DNA from: Ardenticatenaceae bacterium
GTDB taxonomy: Bacteria > Chloroflexota > Anaerolineae > Promineifilales > Promineifilaceae
Direction of reading: 5' to 3'
DNA length: 64,000 nucleotides
Assembly: GCA_020634435.1 (NCBI GenBank)
Contig: JACKBS010000007.1
Span: forward strand, 310,001-374,000
Every line of letters begins with the position of its first letter. The first letter of the stretch is position 1. The notes below the pieces were generated by a model that was not told the origin of the DNA, made no database searches, and saw nothing but the letters and a program-made list of their open reading frames with translations. The translations under genes were made by a program, and so were the position numbers. Below, in pieces: positions 7,988 to 16,050 of this stretch.

Positions 7988-10267
7988 ATGCGTAACTTTT
8001 ATGCCAAAGGCGGCCAATTTTGGCTCGATGAACAGCCACAGCTCATCCAGGCCGGAGAGTTTCATTATTTTCGCACGCCCAAAGAAGAGTGGGCGCACCG
8101 GCTAGGCCTGCTGCAACAAGCGGGTTTTAATACTGTCGCCTGCTACATTCCCTGGCTGTGGCACCAGACTGAAGAGGGCGTGACGGATGTCAACGGCCGT
8201 TCCCATCCCATGCGTGATCTGGCCGGTTTTCTGGATTTAGCCACCGAGATGGGCTTGCTTATCATCCCCCGCCCTGGTCCCTACATCATGGCCGAAACCA
8301 TTAACGAAGGCGTGCCGCCCTGGGTATTTGCCAACTATCCGCAGGTGGCTTTTGTCAGCCAGGACGAGAAAGTGCAAAACATTGTTAGTTACCTGCACCC
8401 GGATTTTCTGGCGTGTGTCAAGGATTGGTATACGGCCGTTTTTGAAGTCCTCACTCCCCGGCAAGTTACCCACGGCGGCAACATCATCATGATCCAGCTG
8501 GACAATGAAATGGGCATGCCCCACTGGGTGCGCAACATTTTTGATACCAATCCAGACACCATTGCTCGATTTGCCAAATTTGTGGGGGAGAAATACGGCC
8601 GTTCCCTCTCCCAACGTTACCCCACCGACAACCTGGAGCAGTTTTTACGCACTGGCCTGATGCATCCCGCCGCACCGCAGGCCGCCCACATCGTAGACGA
8701 CTATCGCCACTTTTACCGCGACTACATGCGCGACTACATGGCCTTCCTCTGGGATACGGCGCGGGCCAACGGCATGAACGTGCCGCCCGTCGTCAACATT
8801 CATGGCTTCATGAACGGCGGCAAAACCTTCCCCATCGGCCTCTCCCAGCTAATTAAAGTGATGGAAATGGACGGCATGATCAGCGCCACCGATGTCTATC
8901 CCATTTTCATCGGTGAGGGCAACTTCCACCAGCTGCTGTTTGTGAACGAAACCACCAAGGCACTGCAAAACAAAGACCAGGCGCTGTTTTCCATCGAATT
9001 TCAGGCGGGCGGCAACAATGATTTTAGCAGCGGCCAATCATCGTTTTATGATCTGCACACCCGCCTGTGCATCTCCACCGGCATGCGCGCCATCAACCAT
9101 TACCTCTTTTTTGATGGTGAAAACGACCCCGTTCTCAGCCCGGTGAAACGGCACAACTGGGGCCATCCGGTGCGCAAAGACGGCACCTTGCGCCAACATT
9201 ATCATCGCTATCCGAAGACATCCAGCGTGCTGCACGCCTACGGCACAGATTTGGTGCTGGCTCAGCCGCAAAACGTTACCACCATCGGCTTTTTGCTGGA
9301 CGACTTCATGACCGAGATCAACAACAGCTTCACGCAAGACGCCACGCGCGTCATCACCCATCAGCGTGAAGTGGTGCTGTGCGACTTCATCGCCCGTGGC
9401 CTGGCCCTTACCCATCGCCCCTTCGACATGGTGGAGCTGACGCGCACCAGCCTGGATGTGTCCCAAACGCCGCTGCTATGGATGATGATGGAGAAACAAT
9501 GCCCCGCCGAAGTGCAGCAGAAGCTGGTGGATTATGTCAAATTAGGTGGTAAACTGGTGCTGGCTGGGCGACTGTGCGAAGCCGATTTTAACGGCGAACC
9601 GTGTACCATTCTCAAGGATGCGCTGGGCGTGAAGGAAATTGAAAGCGACCCACCATTTGTGCAGACGCGCCTCACCGTTTTTAATCACACCGATGTGCCA
9701 GCTTCCTTTGTCGAATCGTATTCAGGCAATTTTGCTGAAGTTTTGGCCACACGCGCCAACGGCAAAACGGTGGGTTTTGTTCAGGCAGTAGGCCGGGGCA
9801 GCGTGCTGTTTTTTGGCGCGGCCCTCAGCGCCGATACGCTGGAAGATTTAGACATCGTGCACCAGATGGCCAACCGCATGGGCTGTACGCCGCAGTTCCA
9901 GCTCAGCAGTTGGGCCGATGTGCGGCTGAGCGAGGGGGCAAACGGCCGTTTCCTCTTCCTCAACAACTATTTAGATGATCCGGTTGACACTACCGTCGCC
10001 TACCAAAACAGTCCGCTGTTTAACGGCCGTTCCATCCACCTGCCCGCCCGTCAAGGCCTCATCTTGCCGCTGGAATGGCAGCTCAACGACGACATTCTGG
10101 TGCATTACACCACCGGCGAAATCACCGGCATCACGGAGGAAGGCGACACGATTGTACTCAGCATACGGCCGTCTACCGCCACCGCCGAAATGAGCGTGGG
10201 CAATAAGCGCCAAACGCTGCACACCAGCGACGGCCGTTTTGTGCTCCAACGCGGTCCGATTCTGTAA
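7988..10267 (+). CDS. GH35-like beta-galactosidase (clan GH-A)
   Basis: This 759-residue protein lacks a signal peptide. The N-terminal barrel starts with the GH35-like pattern IQAGEFHYFRTPKEEWAHRL and continues with GFNTVACYIPWLWHQTEEG and PRPGPYIMAE. Glu174 in IQLDNEMG fits the acid/base of a GH-A enzyme and Glu337 in FSIEFQAGG the nucleophile. After about residue 400 come a beta-galactosidase trimerisation-like flavodoxin region and beta-sandwich domains. AAGGAG lies five bases before the ATG. It probably removes beta-linked galactose or a related sugar from imported oligosaccharides; exact specificity is open. Confidence 0.82.
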   Translation: MRNFYAKGGQFWLDEQPQLIQAGEFHYFRTPKEEWAHRLGLLQQAGFNTVACYIPWLWHQTEEGVTDVNGRSHPMRDLAGFLDLATEMGLLIIPRPGPYIMAETINEGVPPWVFANYPQVAFVSQDEKVQNIVSYLHPDFLACVKDWYTAVFEVLTPRQVTHGGNIIMIQLDNEMGMPHWVRNIFDTNPDTIARFAKFVGEKYGRSLSQRYPTDNLEQFLRTGLMHPAAPQAAHIVDDYRHFYRDYMRDYMAFLWDTARANGMNVPPVVNIHGFMNGGKTFPIGLSQLIKVMEMDGMISATDVYPIFIGEGNFHQLLFVNETTKALQNKDQALFSIEFQAGGNNDFSSGQSSFYDLHTRLCISTGMRAINHYLFFDGENDPVLSPVKRHNWGHPVRKDGTLRQHYHRYPKTSSVLHAYGTDLVLAQPQNVTTIGFLLDDFMTEINNSFTQDATRVITHQREVVLCDFIARGLALTHRPFDMVELTRTSLDVSQTPLLWMMMEKQCPAEVQQKLVDYVKLGGKLVLAGRLCEADFNGEPCTILKDALGVKEIESDPPFVQTRLTVFNHTDVPASFVESYSGNFAEVLATRANGKTVGFVQAVGRGSVLFFGAALSADTLEDLDIVHQMANRMGCTPQFQLSSWADVRLSEGANGRFLFLNNYLDDPVDTTVAYQNSPLFNGRSIHLPARQGLILPLEWQLNDDILVHYTTGEITGITEEGDTIVLSIRPSTATAEMSVGNKRQTLHTSDGRFVLQRGPIL

Positions 10268-10296
10268 ATCGGGACATTTTCGAAGGGGATTTGAGA

Positions 10297-11772
10297 GTGC
10301 GACTTCTCTACATCGACATCGACAGCCTGCGCCTGGACCACCTGGGCTGCTACGGCTACCTGCGCAATACCAGCCCCAACATAGACCGGCTGGCGCAGGA
10401 AAGCGTGCGCTTCACCAACGTCTACGCCTCCGACGCGCCTTGCCTGCCTTCGCGCACGGCGCTATGGAGCGGCCGTACTGGCTTTCACAACGGCGTCGTT
10501 AGCCACGGCGGGCAAGCGGCTCAACCTTTCCCGCAAAAACCCAACGTGGGCGACCGGGCCAACATCTTCACCGTGTCCGGTTGGATAGGCGCCCTAGCCA
10601 ACCTCGGCATGAAAACGGCCACGGTCAGCCCCTTTGGCCAACGTCACGCCGCCTGGCATTGGTACGCAGGCTTTAACGAAATTTACAACACCGGCAAATA
10701 TGGCGACGAGCGGGCCGATGAGATTGTGCCTGTAGCATTGGACTGGCTGGAAAGAAACGGCCGTTCCCCTGACTGGTTCCTGCACGTCAACTTATGGGAC
10801 CCACACACGCCTTACCGCACCCCCGCCTCTTTTGGCAATCCGTTCACCAATGATCCGCTGCCGGGCTGGTTTACGGAAGAGATGTGGCAGCGTGCCTGGA
10901 ACGGCTTTGGCCCCCACAGCCCACAAGAACCCAATTGGCTCTGGGGCAACGTCAACGCCCGGTACCCGCGCCAGCCCGATGCCATCGACTCGATGGACGC
11001 GGTGCGCCAGTGGATTGACAGCTACGACACCGGCATCCGCTACGCCGACGAATGGCTGGGCAAAATCATCGACCAGCTCAAGGCACAGGGAATATACGAC
11101 GAAACGATCATCGTGGTCAGCGCCGACCACGGCGAAAACCAGGGCGAGCTCAACGTGTGGGGCGACCACCAAACGGCCGATCACATCACCTGCAACATTC
11201 CGCTCATCATTCGCTATCCTGGCCTCACAGACACGCCACGCGTAGACACCGCTCTGCACTACCATTTTGACTGGGCCGCCACAATGATCGAGCTGCTCGG
11301 TAGCACCGTGCCCAGCAATTGGGATGGCATCTCGTTTGCCGAGGCTTTTCGGGCCGGTGAACAGGCGGGACGCGATTTTCTTGTCACCAGCCAGGGTGTC
11401 TGGGCCTGCCAGCGCGGTGTGCGCTTTGTCCAAGACGGCACCGATTATCTCTGCCTGCGCACTTACCACGACGGCTTCAAAGAGTTGGAACCGATCATGC
11501 TGTTCAACCTGAACGAAGACCACCACCTACAACACGATCTGGCCCAGCAAAACCCAGAAATTGTCGATCGCGCCTTGCATCTGCTGGAAAGCTGGTACAC
11601 TCAGCAAATGCTGACCAGCGAAACCAACGTAGACCCGCTGATGACCGTTTTGCGCGAAGGCGGACCGTTTTACACACGTGGACATTTGCCACGTTACATT
11701 GAGCGTCTAAACGCTACCGGACGCAGCGAACACGCTAAACGGCTGGCCCACATCCATCCAGATGAGATTTAA
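10297..11772 (+). CDS. type I (formylglycine) sulfatase
   Basis: This 491-residue sulfatase starts at GTG 10297, seven bases after AAGGGGA; the alternative TTG at 10291 is too close to that site. Cys49 lies in CLPSRTALWSGR, the C-x-P-S-R signature in which Cys is converted to formylglycine. The metal-binding Asp residues are at the N-terminus (YIDIDSLRLDHLGCYG), with a second cluster in VVSADHGEN. There is no export signal, so it should act in the cytosol. The gene lies between two glycosidase genes, implying that the imported glycan carries sulfate esters. No formylglycine-generating enzyme gene is seen in the window. Confidence 0.9.
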   Translation: MRLLYIDIDSLRLDHLGCYGYLRNTSPNIDRLAQESVRFTNVYASDAPCLPSRTALWSGRTGFHNGVVSHGGQAAQPFPQKPNVGDRANIFTVSGWIGALANLGMKTATVSPFGQRHAAWHWYAGFNEIYNTGKYGDERADEIVPVALDWLERNGRSPDWFLHVNLWDPHTPYRTPASFGNPFTNDPLPGWFTEEMWQRAWNGFGPHSPQEPNWLWGNVNARYPRQPDAIDSMDAVRQWIDSYDTGIRYADEWLGKIIDQLKAQGIYDETIIVVSADHGENQGELNVWGDHQTADHITCNIPLIIRYPGLTDTPRVDTALHYHFDWAATMIELLGSTVPSNWDGISFAEAFRAGEQAGRDFLVTSQGVWACQRGVRFVQDGTDYLCLRTYHDGFKELEPIMLFNLNEDHHLQHDLAQQNPEIVDRALHLLESWYTQQMLTSETNVDPLMTVLREGGPFYTRGHLPRYIERLNATGRSEHAKRLAHIHPDEI

Positions 11773-11788
11773 CATGCCTTCTCCCGTG

Positions 11789-11812
11789 CCATTCCCGCGT
11801 AGGCGGGAATCC
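11789..11812. repeat. dRS3-like inverted repeat hairpin
   Basis: In the 124-bp gap between the sulfatase and GH3 genes is a perfect hairpin: ATTCCCGC, a 4-base loop, GCGGGAAT (11,791-11,810). The ATTCCC-N8-GGGAAT layout is the same as the dRS3 repeat of Neisseria and similar dispersed repeats elsewhere. There is no T-run after it, so it is not a standard intrinsic terminator. It may stabilise the upstream mRNA end or be a mobile short repeat. Confidence 0.5.
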
Positions 11813-11896
11813 AAAACTGGGTGCCTGGGTAAGCATGACGGAAATAGATCTAGAAACCCGAAATTCAACTAATTTACGATTTAAAAGCGAGCAAAA

Positions 11897-14149
11897 ATGG
11901 ACAATCACATCACCACCTACAACCAACTCGACCCCGCCATCGAAGCGCGTGTGGAAGCGCTGTTAACCCAAATGACCCTGGCCGAAAAGGTCGGCCAGCT
12001 GGTGCAAACCAACCCATTCGGCCCGTTCGACCGCGACCATTACGAAGCGCAAAAGCAGGCAGCTGAAGAAGCCGGGGAACCGTTTGAATATTTCCCCAAG
12101 CTGCGCCACGACATGGAAGACCTGCTGCGCACTGGCGGCATCGGCTCTTTTCTCAACGTGACTCTGCCCAAAGCCATCAACTACTGCCAGCGCCTCGCCG
12201 TTGAGGAATCCCGATTAGGCATCCCGATCATGGTGGGCAGCGATGTGATTCACGGCTACCGCACCATCTTCCCCATTCCCCTGGCCGAAGCGTCCACCTG
12301 GAACCCTGACCTGCTGGAAAAAGCGTCTCGCGTGGCCGCCGAAGAAGCGTCATCGGTGGGCGTGGACTGGATTTTTGCACCGATGGTAGACGTGGCGCGC
12401 GACCCGCGCTGGGGCCGTATTGCCGAGGGCGCGGGCGAAGACCCGTTTTTGGGCATGGCTATGGCCCGTGCCCGCGTGCGCGGCTTCCAGACTACCCATT
12501 TGGAAAGCGGCCGTCGCATTGCCGCCTGTCCCAAACATTACATCGGCTACGGGGCGGCCGAAGCGGGCCGCGACTACAACACCACCGACTTCTCCGAGCG
12601 CACCCTGCGCGATGTATACCTGCCACCGTTCAAAGCCGCGTTTGACGCCGGAGCAGGCAGCGTCATGAGCGCGTTTAACGAGATCAGCGGCGTCCCGGCC
12701 ACGGCTAACCCGCTCATCTTGCGCACTATTTTGCGTGATGAGCTGCAATGGCCCGGCGTGGTTCTAAGCGACTACGAAGCAGTTAAGGAACTCATTCCGC
12801 ACGGACTGGCAGCGGACATAAAAGAGGCGGCCCGCCTCAGCATCCTGGCTGGGCTGGACATCGAAATGATCAGCCACGGCTACCACGATCATCTGGCCGA
12901 GCTGGTGGAGAGCGGTGACGTGCCGCTGGAGTTGGTGGATGAGGCCGTGCGCCGCGTGCTGCGCCTGAAAATTGGTGTGGGGCTGTTTGAAAATCCTTAC
13001 GTGGATGAGACCCTCGCCCCCAAACTGATTTTGCGGCCCGATTTCCGTGAATTGGCGCTGGAAGTCGCCCAGGAAGCGATGGTACTGCTCAAGAATGACA
13101 AAGATGTGCTGCCACTATCACCGCAGACGCGCCTGGCGGTCATTGGTCCGCTGGCTGGCAACCGCAAAGATATGCTCGGCTGCTGGTCGCTGCACACCCA
13201 CCCCGAAGATGTAGAAACCGTGCTGGAAGGTCTCTCTGTCTACCTACCCGATGAAGCATGGACCCATGTCGCGGGCTGCCCCATTCGGGAAGATGGCCCT
13301 ATGGACATTGCCGCAGCGGTGACGGCCGCACAAGCGGCCGACGTGGTGCTGCTGGTGCTGGGCGAAAGCGCCGACATGAGCGGTGAAGGGCACAGCCGCA
13401 CCGAATTGGGCCTACCGGGGCGGCAGCAGGAGTTGGTTGATGCAGTTGCCGCCACGGGTAAGCCGATGGTGTGTGTGGTGATGAGCGGACGGCCGTTAGT
13501 GATTCCCCAACTAGCCAACCAGGCCGATGCGCTGCTGTGCGCCTGGCACGCGGGCATTCGCGCGGGCCGCGCCGTCGCCGATATTTTGTTTGGTACGGTT
13601 AATCCGTCCGGTAAGCTCACCGCCAGCTGGCCACGCTCTACCGGGCAAATTCCCGTCTACTACAATCACAAAAACACGGGCCGCCCAGCTTCAGAAGCAG
13701 GCACCAAGCAGTTTGCCGAATCGTTCAAGTCGGTCTTCATCGACGCACCCAATTCGCCGCTGTTTCCCTTTGGCTATGGCCTGAGCTACACACATTTTAC
13801 TTATACCGATCTGCACATTGCTCAGTCAGAACTGAGCCAGAAAGACACGCTGAAGGTCTCGGCCACGGTAACCAACGCGGGTGAACTGCCTGGGGCGGAA
13901 GTGGTGCAGCTGTACGTGCGCGACCTGGTAGGCAGCGTCACGCGCCCGGTGAAAGAGCTAAAAGGGTTCCAGAAAATCATGCTCCAGCCGGGTGAGCAGC
14001 GCAATGTCTCTTTTGAACTACCGGTCTGCCAGCTGGGCTTCACCGGGATGGGCATGCGGTATGTGGTCGAGCCGGGCGATTTTAAGGTGTGGATCGGAAC
14101 AGATTCGGCCAGCGGTTTGGAAGGATCGTTTCGCATTAAAAAAGGGTAG
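11897..14149 (+). CDS. GH3 family beta-glucosidase/exo-glycosidase
   Basis: This 750-residue, three-domain GH3 enzyme has an N-terminal TIM-barrel, an alpha/beta sandwich and a C-terminal fibronectin-like domain. Asp292 in GVVLSDYEAV is the expected nucleophile (usual SDW is SDY here), and CPKHYIGYG carries the KH pair of the substrate pocket. The fibronectin-III-like domain is visible near YGLSYTHFTY and the following repeats. No signal peptide is present, so it should act in the cytosol, releasing terminal sugars from the oligosaccharides produced by the GH144-like enzymes. Ribosome binding site upstream is weak. Confidence 0.92.
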   Translation: MDNHITTYNQLDPAIEARVEALLTQMTLAEKVGQLVQTNPFGPFDRDHYEAQKQAAEEAGEPFEYFPKLRHDMEDLLRTGGIGSFLNVTLPKAINYCQRLAVEESRLGIPIMVGSDVIHGYRTIFPIPLAEASTWNPDLLEKASRVAAEEASSVGVDWIFAPMVDVARDPRWGRIAEGAGEDPFLGMAMARARVRGFQTTHLESGRRIAACPKHYIGYGAAEAGRDYNTTDFSERTLRDVYLPPFKAAFDAGAGSVMSAFNEISGVPATANPLILRTILRDELQWPGVVLSDYEAVKELIPHGLAADIKEAARLSILAGLDIEMISHGYHDHLAELVESGDVPLELVDEAVRRVLRLKIGVGLFENPYVDETLAPKLILRPDFRELALEVAQEAMVLLKNDKDVLPLSPQTRLAVIGPLAGNRKDMLGCWSLHTHPEDVETVLEGLSVYLPDEAWTHVAGCPIREDGPMDIAAAVTAAQAADVVLLVLGESADMSGEGHSRTELGLPGRQQELVDAVAATGKPMVCVVMSGRPLVIPQLANQADALLCAWHAGIRAGRAVADILFGTVNPSGKLTASWPRSTGQIPVYYNHKNTGRPASEAGTKQFAESFKSVFIDAPNSPLFPFGYGLSYTHFTYTDLHIAQSELSQKDTLKVSATVTNAGELPGAEVVQLYVRDLVGSVTRPVKELKGFQKIMLQPGEQRNVSFELPVCQLGFTGMGMRYVVEPGDFKVWIGTDSASGLEGSFRIKKG

Positions 14150-14179
14150 CGGAACGGCCGTATCCATCAGGAGGTTCAA

Positions 14180-15259
14180 ATGACATCTTTCAATGGACTT
14201 GGTATGCACATGGGCAATCTGGCCCGGCTCTCTAAGGCCAAAACGCGCTCCATTAGCCCAGAAAACTTCACCGGGGCCAAGGGCGAAGGCGGCCTGGCCA
14301 CCGAGGGTGAAGGGGCTAACGCGGCTCGCGAATTAGGCCAGGGGTGGAAACTTTCGCCGTGCGTAAGAATTAAAGCGGGCACTACCTTTGAACTGGCCGA
14401 CATTACCGGACCGGGCGCTATTCAGCAGATGTGGATGACGCCAACGGGTGCGTGGCGCTTCAGCATTTTGCGAATTTACTGGGATGATCAGGTTCATCCG
14501 TCGGTGGAATGCCCTGTGGGCGACTTTTTTGCCAGCGGCTGGGGCGAGTTTGCCCAGCTCAGCTCTCTGGCAGTATGCGTCAATCCGGGCAGCGCCTTCA
14601 ACTCGTATTGGGAGATGCCCTTCCGCCAACGGTGCCGCATCACCATGACCAACATCGCCAGCGAAGATATGGTGCTGTACTACCAGATCAACTACACGCT
14701 TACCGATGTGCCCGAAGACGCTGCCTACTTCCACGCCCAGTTCCGCCGGGTGAACCCGCTGCCGTACAAAGACGTGTACACCATCCTCGATGGCGTGCAC
14801 GAGCAAGGGCAGTACGTAGGCACTTACCTTGCCTGGGGTGTCAACAACAATGGTTGGTGGGGCGAAGGGGAGATCAAGTTCTACCTGGATGGCGATGAAT
14901 ACCCAACTATTTGCGGCACAGGCACTGAGGATTATTTTTGTGGTTCCTACGGCTTTGAGCACCCCGTCAAGCGGGGCTACCAGGATTACTCTACGCCCTA
15001 TGCCGGTTTTCATCAAGTAATTCGCCCGGATGGCGACTTCAAATCACAAACGCGATTTGGCATGTACCGCTGGCATATCACTGACCCCATCCGGTTCGAG
15101 GCGGATTTGCGGGTAACAATTCAGGCGCTGGGCTGGCGCAGCGGTGGCCGTTACCTACCGCTGCAAGATGACATTGCCTCGGTCGCGTACTGGTACCAGA
15201 CGCTGCCCACGGCTCCCTTCCCTGCCCTGCCACACAAAGACGGGCTAGAGATTATCTAA
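14180..15259 (+). CDS. DUF2961/GH172-like glycoside hydrolase
   Basis: This is a 359-residue protein with a strong AGGAGG site before its ATG. It carries the DUF2961 signature GTGTEDYFCGSYGF and an earlier WWGEGEIKFYLDGD block. DUF2961 now includes GH172, which holds enzymes acting on D-arabinofuranosides and D-fructofuranosides. Glu229 and Glu250 are spaced by 21 residues, the same spacing I recall for the two catalytic glutamates of the founding GH172 enzyme. It has no signal peptide. Its place at the end of the glycan locus suggests the substrate carries furanose side groups. The end of the gene overlaps the convergent trpF gene by 15 bp. Confidence 0.75.
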   Translation: MTSFNGLGMHMGNLARLSKAKTRSISPENFTGAKGEGGLATEGEGANAARELGQGWKLSPCVRIKAGTTFELADITGPGAIQQMWMTPTGAWRFSILRIYWDDQVHPSVECPVGDFFASGWGEFAQLSSLAVCVNPGSAFNSYWEMPFRQRCRITMTNIASEDMVLYYQINYTLTDVPEDAAYFHAQFRRVNPLPYKDVYTILDGVHEQGQYVGTYLAWGVNNNGWWGEGEIKFYLDGDEYPTICGTGTEDYFCGSYGFEHPVKRGYQDYSTPYAGFHQVIRPDGDFKSQTRFGMYRWHITDPIRFEADLRVTIQALGWRSGGRYLPLQDDIASVAYWYQTLPTAPFPALPHKDGLEII

Positions 15260-15955
15260 CTCGGCGGCCGCTTTGGCATTTTGGACAAACTGACGCACCA
15301 GCGCCGGGTCTTTTTTACCGGGGCTGGCTTCTACCCCACTGGCCACATCAACGGCAAACGGCCGTACCCCTCTTACCGCCTCGGCCACATTTTTGGCCGT
15401 CAGCCCCCCGGCCAGCATCAAGCCAGGAATGCTCTGCGCCAGCTGCGCGCTCATCGCCCAATCACCCGTTGCCCCCGTGCCACCGCGCAGCGTGGGATGG
15501 TACGTGTCGATTAAGAGAGAAGGCGATTGGGTGGTGGAGATTGGAGATTTTTCACCGTTTACCGATAACCGTTCACCGCTCACCGCATACCACTCTGCTT
15601 CTGCTTCCGCTTCGGCCAAGCTAGTGGGACGCAGCGCTTTGTAGCAACGGCCGTAAATCGGCGAGCGCTCATCCCCGACCAGAAACGGCACTTCCTCCCC
15701 ACTCAGCTGGGCCAAATCCAGCCCCACCTCGTCCAAAATTTCGGCCATACGCTCGCCAGTTTCATTGACAAACACGCCGACCAATACGGGACAGTTTGGC
15801 GCGGCACGCAGCGTTTGCACGATAGCCTTCGCCGTATTTATGTCAACTGATCGTTTGCTGGGCGGGTAAAAGATAAAACCCAGGTAGTCGGCTCCGGCAG
15901 CAACGGCCGTTTGCGCATCTTCCAGGTTAGTCAGACCACATATTTTTACTTTCAT
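15245..15955 (-). CDS. trpF: phosphoribosylanthranilate isomerase with a repeat-derived insertion
   Basis: TrpF catalyses the isomerisation of N-(5'-phosphoribosyl)anthranilate in tryptophan synthesis. The 236-residue protein starts at MKVKICGLT, with Cys6 as catalytic base; the frame extends further upstream but that part is unlike the family. GADYLGFIFYPPSKRSV and GGTGATGDW are diagnostic. Family length is about 200-210. The excess is residues ~124-146 (about 23 residues), just before the strand carrying the catalytic Asp149 (LLID), and is encoded by a repeat also seen between genes. No other trp gene is adjacent. If the insertion forms a loop the enzyme may still work. Confidence 0.88.
   Translation of the reverse strand: MKVKICGLTNLEDAQTAVAAGADYLGFIFYPPSKRSVDINTAKAIVQTLRAAPNCPVLVGVFVNETGERMAEILDEVGLDLAQLSGEEVPFLVGDERSPIYGRCYKALRPTSLAEAEAEAEWYAVSGERLSVNGEKSPISTTQSPSLLIDTYHPTLRGGTGATGDWAMSAQLAQSIPGLMLAGGLTAKNVAEAVRGVRPFAVDVASGVEASPGKKDPALVRQFVQNAKAAAELDNL
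15518..15586. repeat. intergenic-type repeat inserted in frame in trpF
   Basis: This stretch consists of a GATTGGAGATTTTTCA-like unit joined to a run of TTTACCG/TCACCG units. Similar units occur between genes at 53,571-53,630 (GATTGGAGA type) and 49,600-49,690 (CCGTTTACCG type). Here it is read through in frame and adds about 23 residues to TrpF. Confidence 0.65.
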
Positions 15956-16050
15956 GCAGTTATTATGCCGCGCCACAACCAGCACGCCAAAGAGAAAATG
16001 TGAAACGTGACGCTTGATAGGTCAGGTCATCACGTTTCACGCTTGGTGCA

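Noticed and set aside
7103..8098. Long 331-codon open frame on the minus strand
   Set aside because: It lies antisense to the cytosolic hydrolase gene and shows no recognisable domain; the plus-strand frame has clear family motifs.
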